From Thermoanaerobacter kivui (GTDB lineage Bacteria; Bacillota; Thermoanaerobacteria; Thermoanaerobacterales; Thermoanaerobacteraceae), in assembly GCF_000763575.1 (NCBI RefSeq), contig NZ_CP009170.1, forward strand, positions 2,257,501 through 2,321,500: a stretch of DNA of 64,000 nucleotides, read 5' to 3'. Both the position numbers and the translations under genes were made by a program. Each line of letters begins with the position of its first letter. Within the stretch, counting starts at the first letter, position 1. The notes beneath the pieces are model-generated. The model saw only the letters and a list, made by a program, of their open reading frames with translations, had not been told where the DNA came from and ran no database searches. Positions 36,630-46,123 of this stretch are shown in pieces.

Positions 36630-37043
36630 TTATAAAATTTCCTGAAGTGTCTTCCAAGCCAGTAGAGCACATTTTACACGGGCAGGAAAGTCAGATACTC
36701 CATGCAGTACTTGGGCATCACCTAATTCATCTAAGTTTACGTCTTTTTTGTGTATCATGTCTATAAATTCTTGAACAAGCCTTAAGGCCTCTTTTTTGTC
36801 TTTCCCTTTTATAAGGTCTATCATCATAGAGGTTGAAGCTTGGCTTATAGCACATCCATGACCTGTAAAAGATGCGTCTTCTATAATGTCACCATTCATT
36901 TTTAGATAAATGGTAATGTCGTCACCGCAAAGAGGATTGTGCCCCCTTTCTTTGTGAGTAGCATCTTTAAGCTCTCTTCTGTGAGGAGAGTTTTCATAGT
37001 GTTCCATTATAACTTCAGAATAAAGCTGATTTAAATCGCTCAT
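36630..37043 (-). CDS. sufU: SufU sulphur acceptor / Fe-S assembly protein
   Basis: A 137-residue SufU that takes persulphide sulphur from SufS. Three conserved cysteines are visible: H-N-P-L-C-G-D-D, G-H-G-C-A-I-S and R-V-K-C-A-L-L, with the Asp of the first motif as zinc ligand. Last gene of sufCBDSU, overlapping sufS by 4 bp. Confidence 0.95.
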   Translation of the reverse strand: MSDLNQLYSEVIMEHYENSPHRRELKDATHKERGHNPLCGDDITIYLKMNGDIIEDASFTGHGCAISQASTSMMIDLIKGKDKKEALRLVQEFIDMIHKKDVNLDELGDAQVLHGVSDFPARVKCALLAWKTLQEIL

Positions 37044-38269
37044 TTAAACCACTTCCTGACTTTTTTTAGTCCTTCCACAAGGGCATCAATATCCTCAAAA
37101 TCGTTGTAGAGATAAAAGCTTGCTCTTACAGTTGCAGGAACGCCTAAGTATCTCATTAAGGGCTGGCAACAGTGATGCCCACTTCTTACAGCAATTCCTT
37201 CTTCGTCTAGTATTGTAGCAACATCGTGAGGATGAACTCCTTCTACATTGAAGGAAATTAAGCCTCCCCTTTCCTTCGCGTCTTTGGGGCCATACAATTT
37301 TACAAAGTCTAATTCTTTCATTTTTTGAAGACCATACTCCAAAAGCTCGCCTTCGTGTTTATATATATTGGTAAGCCCAATTTTTTCTATATAATCTATG
37401 GCAGAAATAAGCACATACGCTCCCTCTATATTAGGAGTACCTGCTTCAAATTTAAGAGGGGAAGGTGCAAATGTGGAATAGTCCTCGTAAACCTCGTCTA
37501 TCATTTCTCCTCCTCTTAAAAATGGCGGTACCTCTTTAAGTAAATCTTCTTTTATATATAAAACCCCAATCCCCATAGGTCCTAACATCTTGTGACCAGA
37601 GAAGGCAAAAAAGTCACAATCTATCTTTTGTACATCAACAGGCATATGAGGTACACTTTGTGCTCCATCTATTAACACTTTTGCCCCGTATTTGTGGGCA
37701 ATATGTGTAATCTCCTCCACAGGATTTATTATTCCTAAGACATTTGACATGTGCTGGATAGCAATTAACTTTACTTTATCAGACATTTTTTCTTTAAAGT
37801 CTTTCATAGAAAGCCTAAAATCGTCATCAAGGTAGACATATTTGAGTTTCGCCTTTTTAGCTTCCGCTACCATTTGCCATGGGAGTATATTGCTGTGGTG
37901 TTCGGCTATTGTCAGTATTATTTCGTCTCCTTCGTTTATATACTTCATTCCCCACGTATATGCTATAAAGTTTATAGATTCTGTAGTATTTCTCGTAAAT
38001 ATTATAGATTCTTCAGTTTTAGCGTTAATAAATTTTTTTACTCTTTCTCTCGCCTCTTCGTAAGCCTGTGTGGAAAGAGCACTTAAATAGTGGGGGCTTC
38101 TATATACATTGGCATTTAACTCTTCATAATATCTATCCATAGCTTTAATGACGCTAATTGGCTTTTGTGTTGTAGCAGCATTGTCTAGGTAAATAAGCTT
38201 TTTACCATGAGGTTTTACATTTAATATAGGAAAGTCTTTTTTAATCTTTTCTACATCAACATATTTCAC
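37040..38269 (-). CDS. sufS: Cysteine desulphurase SufS
   Basis: A 409-residue PLP enzyme that removes sulphur from cysteine for Fe-S assembly. The PLP lysine is in F-A-F-S-G-H-K-M-L-G-P near residue 228, and the persulphide cysteine is in R-S-G-H-H-C-C-Q-P near 365. It overlaps sufD and sufU by 4 bp each. Confidence 0.96.
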   Translation of the reverse strand: MKYVDVEKIKKDFPILNVKPHGKKLIYLDNAATTQKPISVIKAMDRYYEELNANVYRSPHYLSALSTQAYEEARERVKKFINAKTEESIIFTRNTTESINFIAYTWGMKYINEGDEIILTIAEHHSNILPWQMVAEAKKAKLKYVYLDDDFRLSMKDFKEKMSDKVKLIAIQHMSNVLGIINPVEEITHIAHKYGAKVLIDGAQSVPHMPVDVQKIDCDFFAFSGHKMLGPMGIGVLYIKEDLLKEVPPFLRGGEMIDEVYEDYSTFAPSPLKFEAGTPNIEGAYVLISAIDYIEKIGLTNIYKHEGELLEYGLQKMKELDFVKLYGPKDAKERGGLISFNVEGVHPHDVATILDEEGIAVRSGHHCCQPLMRYLGVPATVRASFYLYNDFEDIDALVEGLKKVRKWFK

Positions 38270-39429
38270 CTTAAAATCCTCCTTCCTATATGACCCTTTA
38301 TGATGATTTCTCTTACGGGGTCATAAGGAATTAAGTCTATGACAGGATTCAATACCGCTTGTACCATCAAAAGTTTTGCCTCTTCTAAGCTAAAGCCTCT
38401 ACTCATCACATAATAAAGCTTGTTTTCATCAATTTGCCCCGCACTGGCTGAATGGTTTGCCTGCACGTCATCTTCGCCACAATAAAGAGCAGGAATAGCA
38501 TCGGATTTTACAGTCTTGTCAAGCAAAAGCACTGTTTCATTTTCATCAGCTTTTGCTTTTTTAGCACCTTTTTTTATGTCAATGTTGCCTCTGAATACAG
38601 CTTTTGCGCTACCCTTTAATGCGCCCTTTAAATCTACACTGCTGGTAGTTTTAGGAGCCTGGTGGAAGACTTTATAGGACATGTCATACTTTTGACTATC
38701 TACTCCTAAAAAAATAGATTTAGAGTTAAAAGTTCCACCTATTTCGTCAAGATATACCGTTACGTCAAAAGCGCTTATTTTTGACCCTATTACAACATTT
38801 GACCAGTTTACAGTAGCATCCTTACCTACAAATACAATGTTGTTGTCAAAGTCATTGAAGTCATCGCCTAACCTTTGTATTTTAACTATATTTACAGTAG
38901 AACCCTCGTTTGCAATTACTGCCGTTATGCCATTGTGAAAACCCTTAAGACCTGAATTATAGTCAAAAACAATGGTTATATTTGAATTAGCCTCTGCTTC
39001 TATGATATTGTAATCAATGATAGTGTCATTTCTTTCATCTCCTATAAAGTCAATTACTATAGGCTTTTCTGTCTTTGTATCTGTGGGGGATTTAATGTAA
39101 AATCCACTGTTGTAAAAGGCTTTTGCCATGTTTACAAATTTGTCATCTACGCCAAAAGCTCTGTCAACCAAAGACAATGTTTTGCTTTCTAAGTTTCCTA
39201 AGCTTTTAGTTATATCAGTTATTTTAACTGTTTCTTGTGAAGAATCCCTTAACACTACCAAATTATATTCTTTATAAAAAGGCAATTCTATTTTGTCTAT
39301 ATTAACTCTCTTCCACTTAGGAAAAGGAAGAGAAGAAAAGGCGTCATAAGCTTTTCTTCTGTATTCTTTTGCTATTTCATCTTCCTTTTCAAAAAGAGAC
39401 TGTACTTTTTCATCCAAAAGATTTGACAT
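38266..39429 (-). CDS. sufD: Fe-S cluster assembly protein SufD
   Basis: A 387-residue partner of SufB in the SufBC2D scaffold. The C-terminal beta-helix region has the family segment L-Y-C-G-E-D-D-V-Q-A-N-H-S-A-S, with Y-Y-V-M-S-R-G-F-S after it, matching the equivalent part of SufB. It lies 10 bp after sufB and overlaps sufS by 4 bp. Confidence 0.94.
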   Translation of the reverse strand: MSNLLDEKVQSLFEKEDEIAKEYRRKAYDAFSSLPFPKWKRVNIDKIELPFYKEYNLVVLRDSSQETVKITDITKSLGNLESKTLSLVDRAFGVDDKFVNMAKAFYNSGFYIKSPTDTKTEKPIVIDFIGDERNDTIIDYNIIEAEANSNITIVFDYNSGLKGFHNGITAVIANEGSTVNIVKIQRLGDDFNDFDNNIVFVGKDATVNWSNVVIGSKISAFDVTVYLDEIGGTFNSKSIFLGVDSQKYDMSYKVFHQAPKTTSSVDLKGALKGSAKAVFRGNIDIKKGAKKAKADENETVLLLDKTVKSDAIPALYCGEDDVQANHSASAGQIDENKLYYVMSRGFSLEEAKLLMVQAVLNPVIDLIPYDPVREIIIKGHIGRRILR

Positions 39430-39439
39430 GTTTTCACCC

Positions 39440-40843
39440 CTATCCTATCGCGCCTTCCAGCTCGAGTTTAATGAGCCTGTTCATCTCTACGGCGTATTCT
39501 AACGGTAAAGATTTCGCTATCGGCTCTACAAAGCCTTTTACAATCATAGCCCTTGCATCATCTTCGCTTAAGCCTCTGGACATGAGATAAAATATCTGCT
39601 CTTCGCTTATTCTTCCAACTTTTGCTTCATGGCCAATATCTACATTGTCATTTTCTATTTCTATTACCGGCATTGTGTCAGACCTTGATATGTCGTCTAA
39701 CATGAGGCCTTCACATTGGACAGAAGCCTTTGCCCCTTCTGCTTTAGGTCCTATTTTCAAAAGGCCTCTGTAGCTGGATATTCCACCATCTTTTGATATG
39801 CTCTTTGCCAAAACCTTTGAAGATGTGTGGGGAGCTAAATGTATCATCTTTGAACCTGTGTCTAAGTGCTGTCCCTTTGCTGCAAAAGTCACACCTGTGT
39901 ACTCGGCTTTTGCACCTTTTCCTTTTAATATAGAGGCAGGATAAAGCATCGTCTTGTGGCTTCCAAAAGAGCCGGATATCCACTCTATAATGCCGTCTTT
40001 TTCAACAATAGCTCTTTTTGTGTTGAGATTATAAGTGTTTTTGCTCCAATTTTCTATAGTAGAATAAATTATGCGGGCTCCTTCATTTACAAATAGTTCC
40101 ACACAACCTGCGTGCAGGTTTGACACAGAATACTGGGGCGCAGAACAGCCCTCTATAAAATGGACTTCGCTGCCTTTATCAGCGATTATGAGAGTGTGCT
40201 CAAATTGCCCGCTTCCTGGTGCATTCATTCTCAAATACGCCTGAAGTGGAACTTCTACTTTAACCCCTTCAGGAACATACACAAAGGTGCCTCCACTCCA
40301 TAGGGCAGCATGCAATGCCGCAAATTTGTGGTCATAGGGAGTGACGTTTTTTGTCATGAAATACTCTTTTATTATGTCAGGATATTTTTTTACTGCGGTG
40401 TCCATGTCTTCGAATATGACACCTTGGCGTGTAAGATTTTCTTTGATGTTGTGGTATACAACCTCAGAATCGTATTGTGCACCAACTCCCGCCAAAGCTG
40501 TTCTTTCTGCCTCAGGAATTCCAAGTCTTTCGAAAGTTCTTCTTATTTCCTCTGGCACGTCATCCCACGACCTTTGCATCTTTGCGCTCGGACGTATATA
40601 TGCGATGATAGAATCTATGTCAAGCTTACTTAGGTCAACGCCCCATGTTGGCATAGGCATTTTTTGATATATTTCAAGAGCCTTTAATCGGAAGTCCCTC
40701 ATCCAGGAAGGTTCATTTTTTTGTTCTGAGATTTCCAGAACAACTTCTTTAGAAAGCCCCTTCCCTGTCTGGTACTCGTACTTTATATTGTCTTTAACAT
40801 CGTATATGCTAAAGTCTATGTCTTTTACATCTGTTTTTTTCAT
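39440..40843 (-). CDS. sufB: Fe-S cluster assembly protein SufB
   Basis: A 467-residue scaffold protein. Typical segments are P-S-W-M-R-D-F-R-L-K-A, H-A-A-L-W-S-G-G-T-F-V-Y-V-P, F-I-E-G-C-S-A-P and I-G-H-E-A-K-V-G-R-I-S. Length and order, directly after sufC, agree with the Firmicute suf operon. Confidence 0.97.
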   Translation of the reverse strand: MKKTDVKDIDFSIYDVKDNIKYEYQTGKGLSKEVVLEISEQKNEPSWMRDFRLKALEIYQKMPMPTWGVDLSKLDIDSIIAYIRPSAKMQRSWDDVPEEIRRTFERLGIPEAERTALAGVGAQYDSEVVYHNIKENLTRQGVIFEDMDTAVKKYPDIIKEYFMTKNVTPYDHKFAALHAALWSGGTFVYVPEGVKVEVPLQAYLRMNAPGSGQFEHTLIIADKGSEVHFIEGCSAPQYSVSNLHAGCVELFVNEGARIIYSTIENWSKNTYNLNTKRAIVEKDGIIEWISGSFGSHKTMLYPASILKGKGAKAEYTGVTFAAKGQHLDTGSKMIHLAPHTSSKVLAKSISKDGGISSYRGLLKIGPKAEGAKASVQCEGLMLDDISRSDTMPVIEIENDNVDIGHEAKVGRISEEQIFYLMSRGLSEDDARAMIVKGFVEPIAKSLPLEYAVEMNRLIKLELEGAIG

Positions 40844-40861
40844 TTTTCCGCCTCCTACGCA

Positions 40862-41608
40862 CTAAGCGCCATTTCTCACAAAATCGTAACCCTTTTCTTC
40901 AAGAATTTTTGCAAGGTCTTTGTCACCGCTTTTTACAATTTTCCCATCCATCAGGACAGATATTACATCTGGTTCAAGGTAATCCAGTATTCTGTTATAG
41001 TGGGTGACAATTAAGATAGACATGTCTTCTGTCTTTAATTTTTTAACCGCTTCTGCAACAATCTTCAATGCATCTATGTCAAGGCCTGAGTCAATCTCAT
41101 CCAGCATTACAAGCTTTGGTTTCAAAAAAGCCATCTGGAGTATTTCAGTTTTTTTCTTTTCTCCTCCCGAAAAACCCACATTTAAATACCTATTTCTGTA
41201 CTCGGATTTCATATCTAAAAGTTCTAACGTATTTTTCATATCTTTTGCAAATTGAAGCATTGATATATTTTGGCCTGTTACAATATTAACAGAGGTTCTT
41301 ATAAAATTATCAACTGTTATGCCAGGTATCTCTTCAGGGTATTGGAAGGACAAAAATATTCCCTTTTTAGCCCTTTCGTTCACTTTCATGTTTGTTATAT
41401 CTTCGCCTTCAAATAAAATCTGCCCCTCTGTTATTCTATACTTAGGGTTTCCCATAATGGAATTGCACAAGGTGCTTTTTCCTCCACCGTTGGGTCCCAT
41501 TATTGCATGTATTTCTCCTTTTTTTATCGTCAAGTTAAGGCCTTTAAGGATGTGTTTATCCTCAACCTCTACATGCAAATCCTTTATTTCCAATAGTGTT
41601 TCCCTCAT
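40862..41608 (-). CDS. sufC: Suf ATPase SufC
   Basis: A 248-residue ABC-type ATPase that drives SufB-SufD. Walker A is G-P-N-G-G-G-K-S-T, the signature is F-S-G-G-E-K-K-K and Walker B is L-V-M-L-D-E-I-D. First gene of the operon, with a GGAG site. Confidence 0.97.
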   Translation of the reverse strand: MRETLLEIKDLHVEVEDKHILKGLNLTIKKGEIHAIMGPNGGGKSTLCNSIMGNPKYRITEGQILFEGEDITNMKVNERAKKGIFLSFQYPEEIPGITVDNFIRTSVNIVTGQNISMLQFAKDMKNTLELLDMKSEYRNRYLNVGFSGGEKKKTEILQMAFLKPKLVMLDEIDSGLDIDALKIVAEAVKKLKTEDMSILIVTHYNRILDYLEPDVISVLMDGKIVKSGDKDLAKILEEKGYDFVRNGA

Positions 41609-41627
41609 TTTTTACAACTCCTTTTTA

Positions 41628-41650
41628 ATTCCGACTATTTTAATAGGAAT
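41628..41650. promoter_or_regulatory. Rrf2/IscR-like operator of the suf operon
   Basis: A 23-bp dyad beginning ATTCCGACTAT and ending TAATAGGAAT lies between the predicted -10 box (TATAAT, 41670-41665, minus strand) and the sufC start. Its half sites (ATTCC and GGAAT) and an A/T core fit Rrf2-family operators known to control Fe-S genes in Firmicutes. Its place downstream of the -10 box suggests repression. The regulator gene is not in the window. Confidence 0.6.
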
Positions 41651-41765
41651 GCTCAAGCAATATTATTATACACCACTTATACAACCAAAATCAATAGAAA
41701 GAGTCATAAGATTAATAATTATTTTCATTTAATAAACATATGTCAATAACCTTGTATAAAATATA

Positions 41766-41796
41766 AAAAGTCGGGACTTAAATTTCCCCGACTTTT
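41766..41796. terminator. Terminator after the groES-like gene
   Basis: AAAAGTCGGG and CCCGACTTTT form a perfect 10-bp stem with an 11-nt loop and T-rich flanks on both strands. It stops the groES-like transcript just before the suf promoter region. Confidence 0.8.
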
Positions 41797-42079
41797 ATAT
41801 CTCATCAACTTCCACAAATTTTGCCAGTATGTCATCTACAGGAATTATGAGATATTCCTCTCCCTCATGCTTTATTCTAGTTCCTGAAAATTCTTTGTAT
41901 ATAACCCTATCTCCTACAGCAAGTTCGTCTGTAGCACCAGCTGCAAGACCAGCTATTATTCCTTGATTTAATTTTTCTTCAGCAGTCTTAGGAATTATTA
42001 TTCCTCCCACTTTTTTCTCCTCTGTATCTTTTTCAAGCTTAATAAGGGCATGGCCATTGACAGGCTGTATTTTAGTCAT
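41795..42079 (-). CDS. GroES-like co-chaperonin (isolated)
   Basis: A 94-residue Cpn10-family protein: the N-terminal I-Q-P-V-N-G-H-A-L-I-K, the mobile-loop end G-G-I-I-I-P, the G-D-R-V-I-Y motif and the C-terminal Y-L-I-I-P-V-D-D-I-L-A match GroES. No groEL lies beside it, so it may be a second, diverged GroES. It is a single-gene unit with its own terminator. Confidence 0.88.
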   Translation of the reverse strand: MTKIQPVNGHALIKLEKDTEEKKVGGIIIPKTAEEKLNQGIIAGLAAGATDELAVGDRVIYKEFSGTRIKHEGEEYLIIPVDDILAKFVEVDEI

Positions 42080-42177
42080 GATTTCTTCCCCTTTCTTTAT
42101 AAATTTTGGTTTAAAATTTAAAAATAGAACAATATCTATTATACATCAGCTGTATCTTAGGGTACAAGTATTAAAAC

Positions 42178-42761
42178 TTATTGTTCCACAATTCCCAATA
42201 ATTTGTTGAGCTTTGGTTTGTCAAATCCTACCACGATTGTACCGTCAATATCTGTCTGTGGCACGCCTCTTTGACCACTGCGCCTTACCAATTCTGCTGC
42301 TGCGCTTGGATTTTTGCTTACATCTATTTCTCTAAAAGGAATATTGTGCTGCCTCAAATAAGCCTTTGTAGCATTGCACCATGGACAGGAAGGAGTAGTG
42401 TAAATTGTCACTCTGTGAGTTTTTTGTCCTTTGCCATCTGATACCTTTGGCGGAGCTGTAACTAACAACTTCTTATAATATTCATTGCTTTGAACGCCAA
42501 AAATAAACTGCCACGGCTCACCATTTTTAAATAGTATAACCGCTGGTACTACATTAATACCGTATTGGGGGTGTATATCTCTAATGTTTGAAACATTTAC
42601 TGCATAAACTGGTACTTTGGGGTTGTCTTCGCTGAATTTTTTCATTATTTCAAACGCTTCAAGACTTTTTGGGAGGAATTAGAATAGAACATCAGCATAA
42701 AAAACTCTTCTTTACTTTTTACATCCTCGAAGTGCTGTACATCCTTTATAAATTCTAACAT
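42178..42761 (-). pseudogene. Thioredoxin-glutaredoxin fusion, frameshifted
   Basis: The 3' frame (42178-42645) codes for 155 residues: the rest of a thioredoxin-like domain (V-V-P-A-V-I-L-F-K-N-G-E-P) and a glutaredoxin with the active site T-P-S-C-P-W-C. The start of the thioredoxin part is in another frame (ATG at 42761, good ribosome site AGAGGTGAT) and stops at 42645. One added A in the run AAAAA (42666-42670) would join them and give the natural sequence S-S-Q-K-S-L-E-A-F. The thioredoxin part has S-N-S-S in place of CxxC, so only the glutaredoxin part was redox-active. The ATG at 42645 may still allow expression of the 3' part. Confidence 0.75.
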
Positions 42762-42964
42762 CAAATCACCTCTTTAAATATTTATGTTGCCCAAATCCAC
42801 ATTTATATAATCATAACCTAATTATAATTTATTCTTCCTCATGTCCTATTTCTACCCCCCATAAGTATTGGGTTCGCAACTTATATTATATGAAAATATC
42901 ATTTAAAAATCAAGATATTTTTAACAATATTATTTTAATGAAACGATTGCACATATTGCAAAAA

Positions 42965-42995
42965 ATTATCTCCCGTCAATTTTGCGGGAGATAAT
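42965..42995 (-). terminator. Terminator after the SPL-family gene
   Basis: ATTATCTCCCG and CGGGAGATAAT form a perfect 11-bp stem overlapping the stop codon, followed on the minus strand by six T. Confidence 0.85.
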
Positions 42996-43974
42996 TTAAT
43001 ATATACACTTTTTCTTTTTCAATGTATTTTATCACTTCGTTGTAAACAAATCTTTCAAAATACTCGGCATCTTTATAAGTAAAAACTCCGCCTTTTAAAA
43101 CAGTGTCATAGCAAAATATTGGAGAATGTTCTTTTAGTTTTTCTATTTTTTTCGCCTGTTCTTTTACCATTCTGAAGGCACCAATGTTCACATCTTTTAT
43201 TCCCTCTACAGGTATTTTTAAGAAAAACTCTTTGACGAAATTTTTATAGATATTTTCAAAGTCATCAATGTACATCACCGGCTCAATAGAAATTCGAATC
43301 TTTAGTCCTTTTGATATGGCTTTTTTTATGCTTTTTATTCTGTCTTCAAGAGAAGGAGTAAACCTTTCGTATTTATCTATAACAGGCTGTGGCAATAGTG
43401 TCCATGCAAAAATGACGTTGTCTAATACCTTAAGTGAATAGACGGCTGAAAAATTACTGCTTTTTGTTCTTATTTCTATTGTGACATTTTTATTTTTTGT
43501 GGCATAGTCAACCCACATCCTCACAAAGTCTGTTAGGTATTCAAGGGCGAGTAAATCTGTTTCATAGGATATGCTCAAATACACTTTTTTGTCTTGTGTC
43601 AATTTATCCACTTCTTTAAAATAGTCTTCAATATTTACAAATATTACAAGATGACCCGAAGGATACATCCCTTGCAAATAGCAGTAATCACAGTCGTATA
43701 TACAGTTTAATATATTAGAGGTGTGGTAAAAATTAATATTCCCAAAGTTTTCACAAAGCTTAGAACCTCTATATATAAAATCGTATCTTTTTTTGGCTAT
43801 GATTAGATTTTGATGGTCTTTTTGGACAACGTAGTTTTGATTAGGCCTGTTAAAGACTTCATTGTATCTGTCAATGATGACAACCTTACTTTTAGTAAAT
43901 TTTTTTATGATGTTTTGTGTTAGGGGACTATCTAATACCTCCTTTTCAACGTAAATGTGCGAGAATTTGCGCAA
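42976..43974 (-). CDS. Radical SAM protein of the spore photoproduct lyase family
   Basis: A 332-residue protein with the radical SAM motif C-I-Y-D-C-D-Y-C (CxxxCxxC) near residue 92, after H-T-S-N-I-L-N, as in SplB-type proteins. Y-L-S-I-S-Y-E-T-D-L-L-A-L-E and I-E-I-R-T-K-S follow. It is close to spore photoproduct lyase, which repairs thymine dimers in spore DNA, but the equivalent Cys near the C-terminus is not obvious, so the exact substrate is open. The start overlaps the upstream nucleosidase-like gene by 29 bp, so the two may work together. Confidence 0.85.
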   Translation of the reverse strand: MRKFSHIYVEKEVLDSPLTQNIIKKFTKSKVVIIDRYNEVFNRPNQNYVVQKDHQNLIIAKKRYDFIYRGSKLCENFGNINFYHTSNILNCIYDCDYCYLQGMYPSGHLVIFVNIEDYFKEVDKLTQDKKVYLSISYETDLLALEYLTDFVRMWVDYATKNKNVTIEIRTKSSNFSAVYSLKVLDNVIFAWTLLPQPVIDKYERFTPSLEDRIKSIKKAISKGLKIRISIEPVMYIDDFENIYKNFVKEFFLKIPVEGIKDVNIGAFRMVKEQAKKIEKLKEHSPIFCYDTVLKGGVFTYKDAEYFERFVYNEVIKYIEKEKVYILNYLPQN

Positions 43975-44764
43975 AAGCCCTCTTCCTTTCTTCTTTATTA
44001 TTCACACTGATGTCATAAAAATCTTTCAAAAAGGTTATGTTTTCGCCTTTTCTCACTTTATAATGAAGGCAAGCTTTGTAAAAAATTTGCCTTTGGCTTG
44101 CAGTAAGTTTTAATGTCTGCGAAAGAAAATCAATTATATCTTTTTCTTGAGGGGAAAATATCTCTGTTTTTTTAAAAGAAGTTTTTACAATTTCAATAAA
44201 TTTGCTTATTTCCTCTATTGTATTCTTTATCAAATTATATACCGTTTCTTTAGATACAGCGCTTAGGCTTACATTGTCAGAAACTATTTTTAAAAGATAA
44301 ATTCTGTGAGTTTCAAAATATTTAGAAGCTGCTTGATAAAAACCACTGGCTTCCATATCACAAAGTTTCGCTGACATCAATGTAGCGTCATTGACGACAT
44401 AGTTAAAAGTTTCTATATCGCTTTCTTCAAAAAAGTGGTTTATAAGTACATCCGGTATATAGTTTTTCTTTGTTTCATTATCTATAATCTTGTTAATGAG
44501 ATATATACTCCCCAACTTGTCGTTAGAATCTTTAGAACCACATATTCCAATGTTTATTATATAATCATCAAAATCACATGAATATTTTGTAGCAGCATGA
44601 GAAACGGCTATACTGCTGTTTATTTTACCAATTCCTGTAACTATAAGAGTTATTTCTTCATTTTTAAAGACTTGAAAATATCTATTTTCTACATCCTTTT
44701 TTAAATCGTAATATTCAATTATAGGTTTTGCCTCAATATATAAAGCGGTTGCGATAAAGACCAT
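43946..44764 (-). CDS. Nucleoside phosphorylase-like (MTAN-type) protein
   Basis: A 272-residue protein from the ATG at 44764, which has GAGGTG upstream; a longer frame is open to 44821. The N-terminal 200 residues look like the PNP/UDP phosphorylase fold: F-I-A-T-A-L-Y-I-E-A-K-P-I, V-T-G-I-G-K-I-N-S-S, I-N-I-G-I-C-G-S, and C-D-M-E-A-S-G-F-Y, where Met-Glu matches the ribose-binding residues of MTA/SAH nucleosidase. The C-terminal 70 residues are helical and not recognised. Paired with the SPL-family gene it might act on a nucleoside product, but this is inference. Confidence 0.75.
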   Translation of the reverse strand: MVFIATALYIEAKPIIEYYDLKKDVENRYFQVFKNEEITLIVTGIGKINSSIAVSHAATKYSCDFDDYIINIGICGSKDSNDKLGSIYLINKIIDNETKKNYIPDVLINHFFEESDIETFNYVVNDATLMSAKLCDMEASGFYQAASKYFETHRIYLLKIVSDNVSLSAVSKETVYNLIKNTIEEISKFIEIVKTSFKKTEIFSPQEKDIIDFLSQTLKLTASQRQIFYKACLHYKVRKGENITFLKDFYDISVNNKEERKRAFAQILAHLR

Positions 44765-44793
44765 CTTAGCACCTCTTTCAAGGTCACATAAAA

Positions 44794-44826
44794 TTTGTGC
44801 CAAGAGAAATTCTCTTGACACAAAAA
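44794..44826 (-). terminator. Possible terminator after tyrS
   Basis: Inverted repeat with arms of about 11 bp (TGCCAAGAGAA and TTCTCTTGACA on the plus strand). The T tail on the minus strand is weak, so it may only attenuate transcription into the next gene. Confidence 0.5.
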
Positions 44827-44835
44827 GTTCCCCCT

Positions 44836-46056
44836 TTATTCTTTAATGACAAGCCTGTGATACTCTTTTTTGCCCTTTCTTATTAAAATGCTATTATCTT
44901 TTATCATATCATCTTTTATATATTCATCAATACTTTCAACTTTTTCATTGTTTATATAAAGTCCGCCTTGTTGAATGAGCCTTCTACCTTCGCTCTTTGA
45001 AGGTATTATCTTTGCTTCAAAAAGCACATCCAAAACTTTTTTACCCAAAACATCGTGAGAGACGGTAACAGTAGGCACATTTTCTAAATCTCCGCCACCT
45101 TCAAACAATGCTTCTGCCGCTTTTTGAGCTTTTATAGCTTCCTCTTCTCCGTGTATGAGTTTTGTGACCTCGTATGCCAGTACTTTCTTCGCTTCATTTA
45201 TCTCTTTGTCCTTTAAAGAACCTAATCTTCTAACCTCATCCATGGACAAGAAAGTCAAAAGTGCAAGAGCTTTCTCTACATCCGCATCGGCTATGTTTCT
45301 CCAATACTGATAAAACTCATAAGGGGAAGTTTTGTTAGGGTCAAGCCACACAGCACCTTTTTCTGTTTTACCCATCTTCTTGCCTTCACTGGTGGTAAGC
45401 AAAGTGAATGTCATGCCATATGCTTTTTTGCCTTCTTTTTTGCGGATAAGCTCTACCCCTGCAATAATGTTAGACCACTGGTCGTCTCCACCCATTTGCA
45501 TTACACAATTGTACCTTCTGTTTAATTCAAGAAAATCATAAGCTTGCATCAACATGTAGTTAAATTCTAAAAATGAAAGTCCTCTTTCTAAGCGAGACTT
45601 AAAACACTCCGCTGTAAGCATTCTATTTACAGAAAAATGAACCCCAATATCTCTCAAAAATTCTATATAGTTTAAGTTGAGAAGCCAATCGGCATTATTC
45701 GCCATAATAGCTTTACCATCAGAAAAATCAATGAGCCTTTGCATCTGCTTTTTAAAAGCCTCGGCATTTCTGTTTATTTCTTCTATTGTAAGCATCTTTC
45801 TCATATCTGTTCTGCCGCTAGGGTCACCCACCATCGCCGTTCCGCCGCCAATCAAGACGATAGGCCTGTGGCCTGCTTTTTGCATATGGGACATTACCAT
45901 AATTTGCAGAAAATGCCCCACATGCAAACTGTCAGCAGTAGGGTCAAAACCTATGTAAAAGGTGATTTTTTCTTTTTCTAAAAGCTCTTTTATTTCATCT
46001 TCATGAGTCATTTGCTGAATATATCCTCTTTCTTGTAAAACATCAAGTACCGACAC
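44836..46056 (-). CDS. tyrS: Tyrosyl-tRNA synthetase
   Basis: A class I synthetase of 406 residues from the GTG at 46056, which has GGAGG seven bases upstream; a longer frame open to 46107 lacks a site. It shows [12 protein letters not shown] (HIGH motif), the KMSKS-like G-K-K-M-G-K-T, and a C-terminal S4 domain ([12 protein letters not shown]). No T-box fits in the short upstream region. Its promoter (TTGAAA at 46117-46112, TACAAT at 46094-46089, spacing 17) faces that of the divergent rlmH-like gene. Confidence 0.95.
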   Translation of the reverse strand: MSVLDVLQERGYIQQMTHEDEIKELLEKEKITFYIGFDPTADSLHVGHFLQIMVMSHMQKAGHRPIVLIGGGTAMVGDPSGRTDMRKMLTIEEINRNAEAFKKQMQRLIDFSDGKAIMANNADWLLNLNYIEFLRDIGVHFSVNRMLTAECFKSRLERGLSFLEFNYMLMQAYDFLELNRRYNCVMQMGGDDQWSNIIAGVELIRKKEGKKAYGMTFTLLTTSEGKKMGKTEKGAVWLDPNKTSPYEFYQYWRNIADADVEKALALLTFLSMDEVRRLGSLKDKEINEAKKVLAYEVTKLIHGEEEAIKAQKAAEALFEGGGDLENVPTVTVSHDVLGKKVLDVLFEAKIIPSKSEGRRLIQQGGLYINNEKVESIDEYIKDDMIKDNSILIRKGKKEYHRLVIKE

Positions 46057-46088
46057 AATAATACCTCCATCGCTTTTATTTTTTGTAT

Positions 46089-46117
46089 ATTGTATCAAAT
46101 GAAACACACATTTTCAA
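46089..46117 (-). promoter_or_regulatory. Predicted tyrS promoter
   Basis: Minus-strand TTGAAA and TACAAT with 17 bp spacing, the latter preceded by TGA as in extended -10 boxes. About 33 bp upstream of the tyrS GTG. Confidence 0.6.
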
Positions 46118-46123
46118 ATATTT

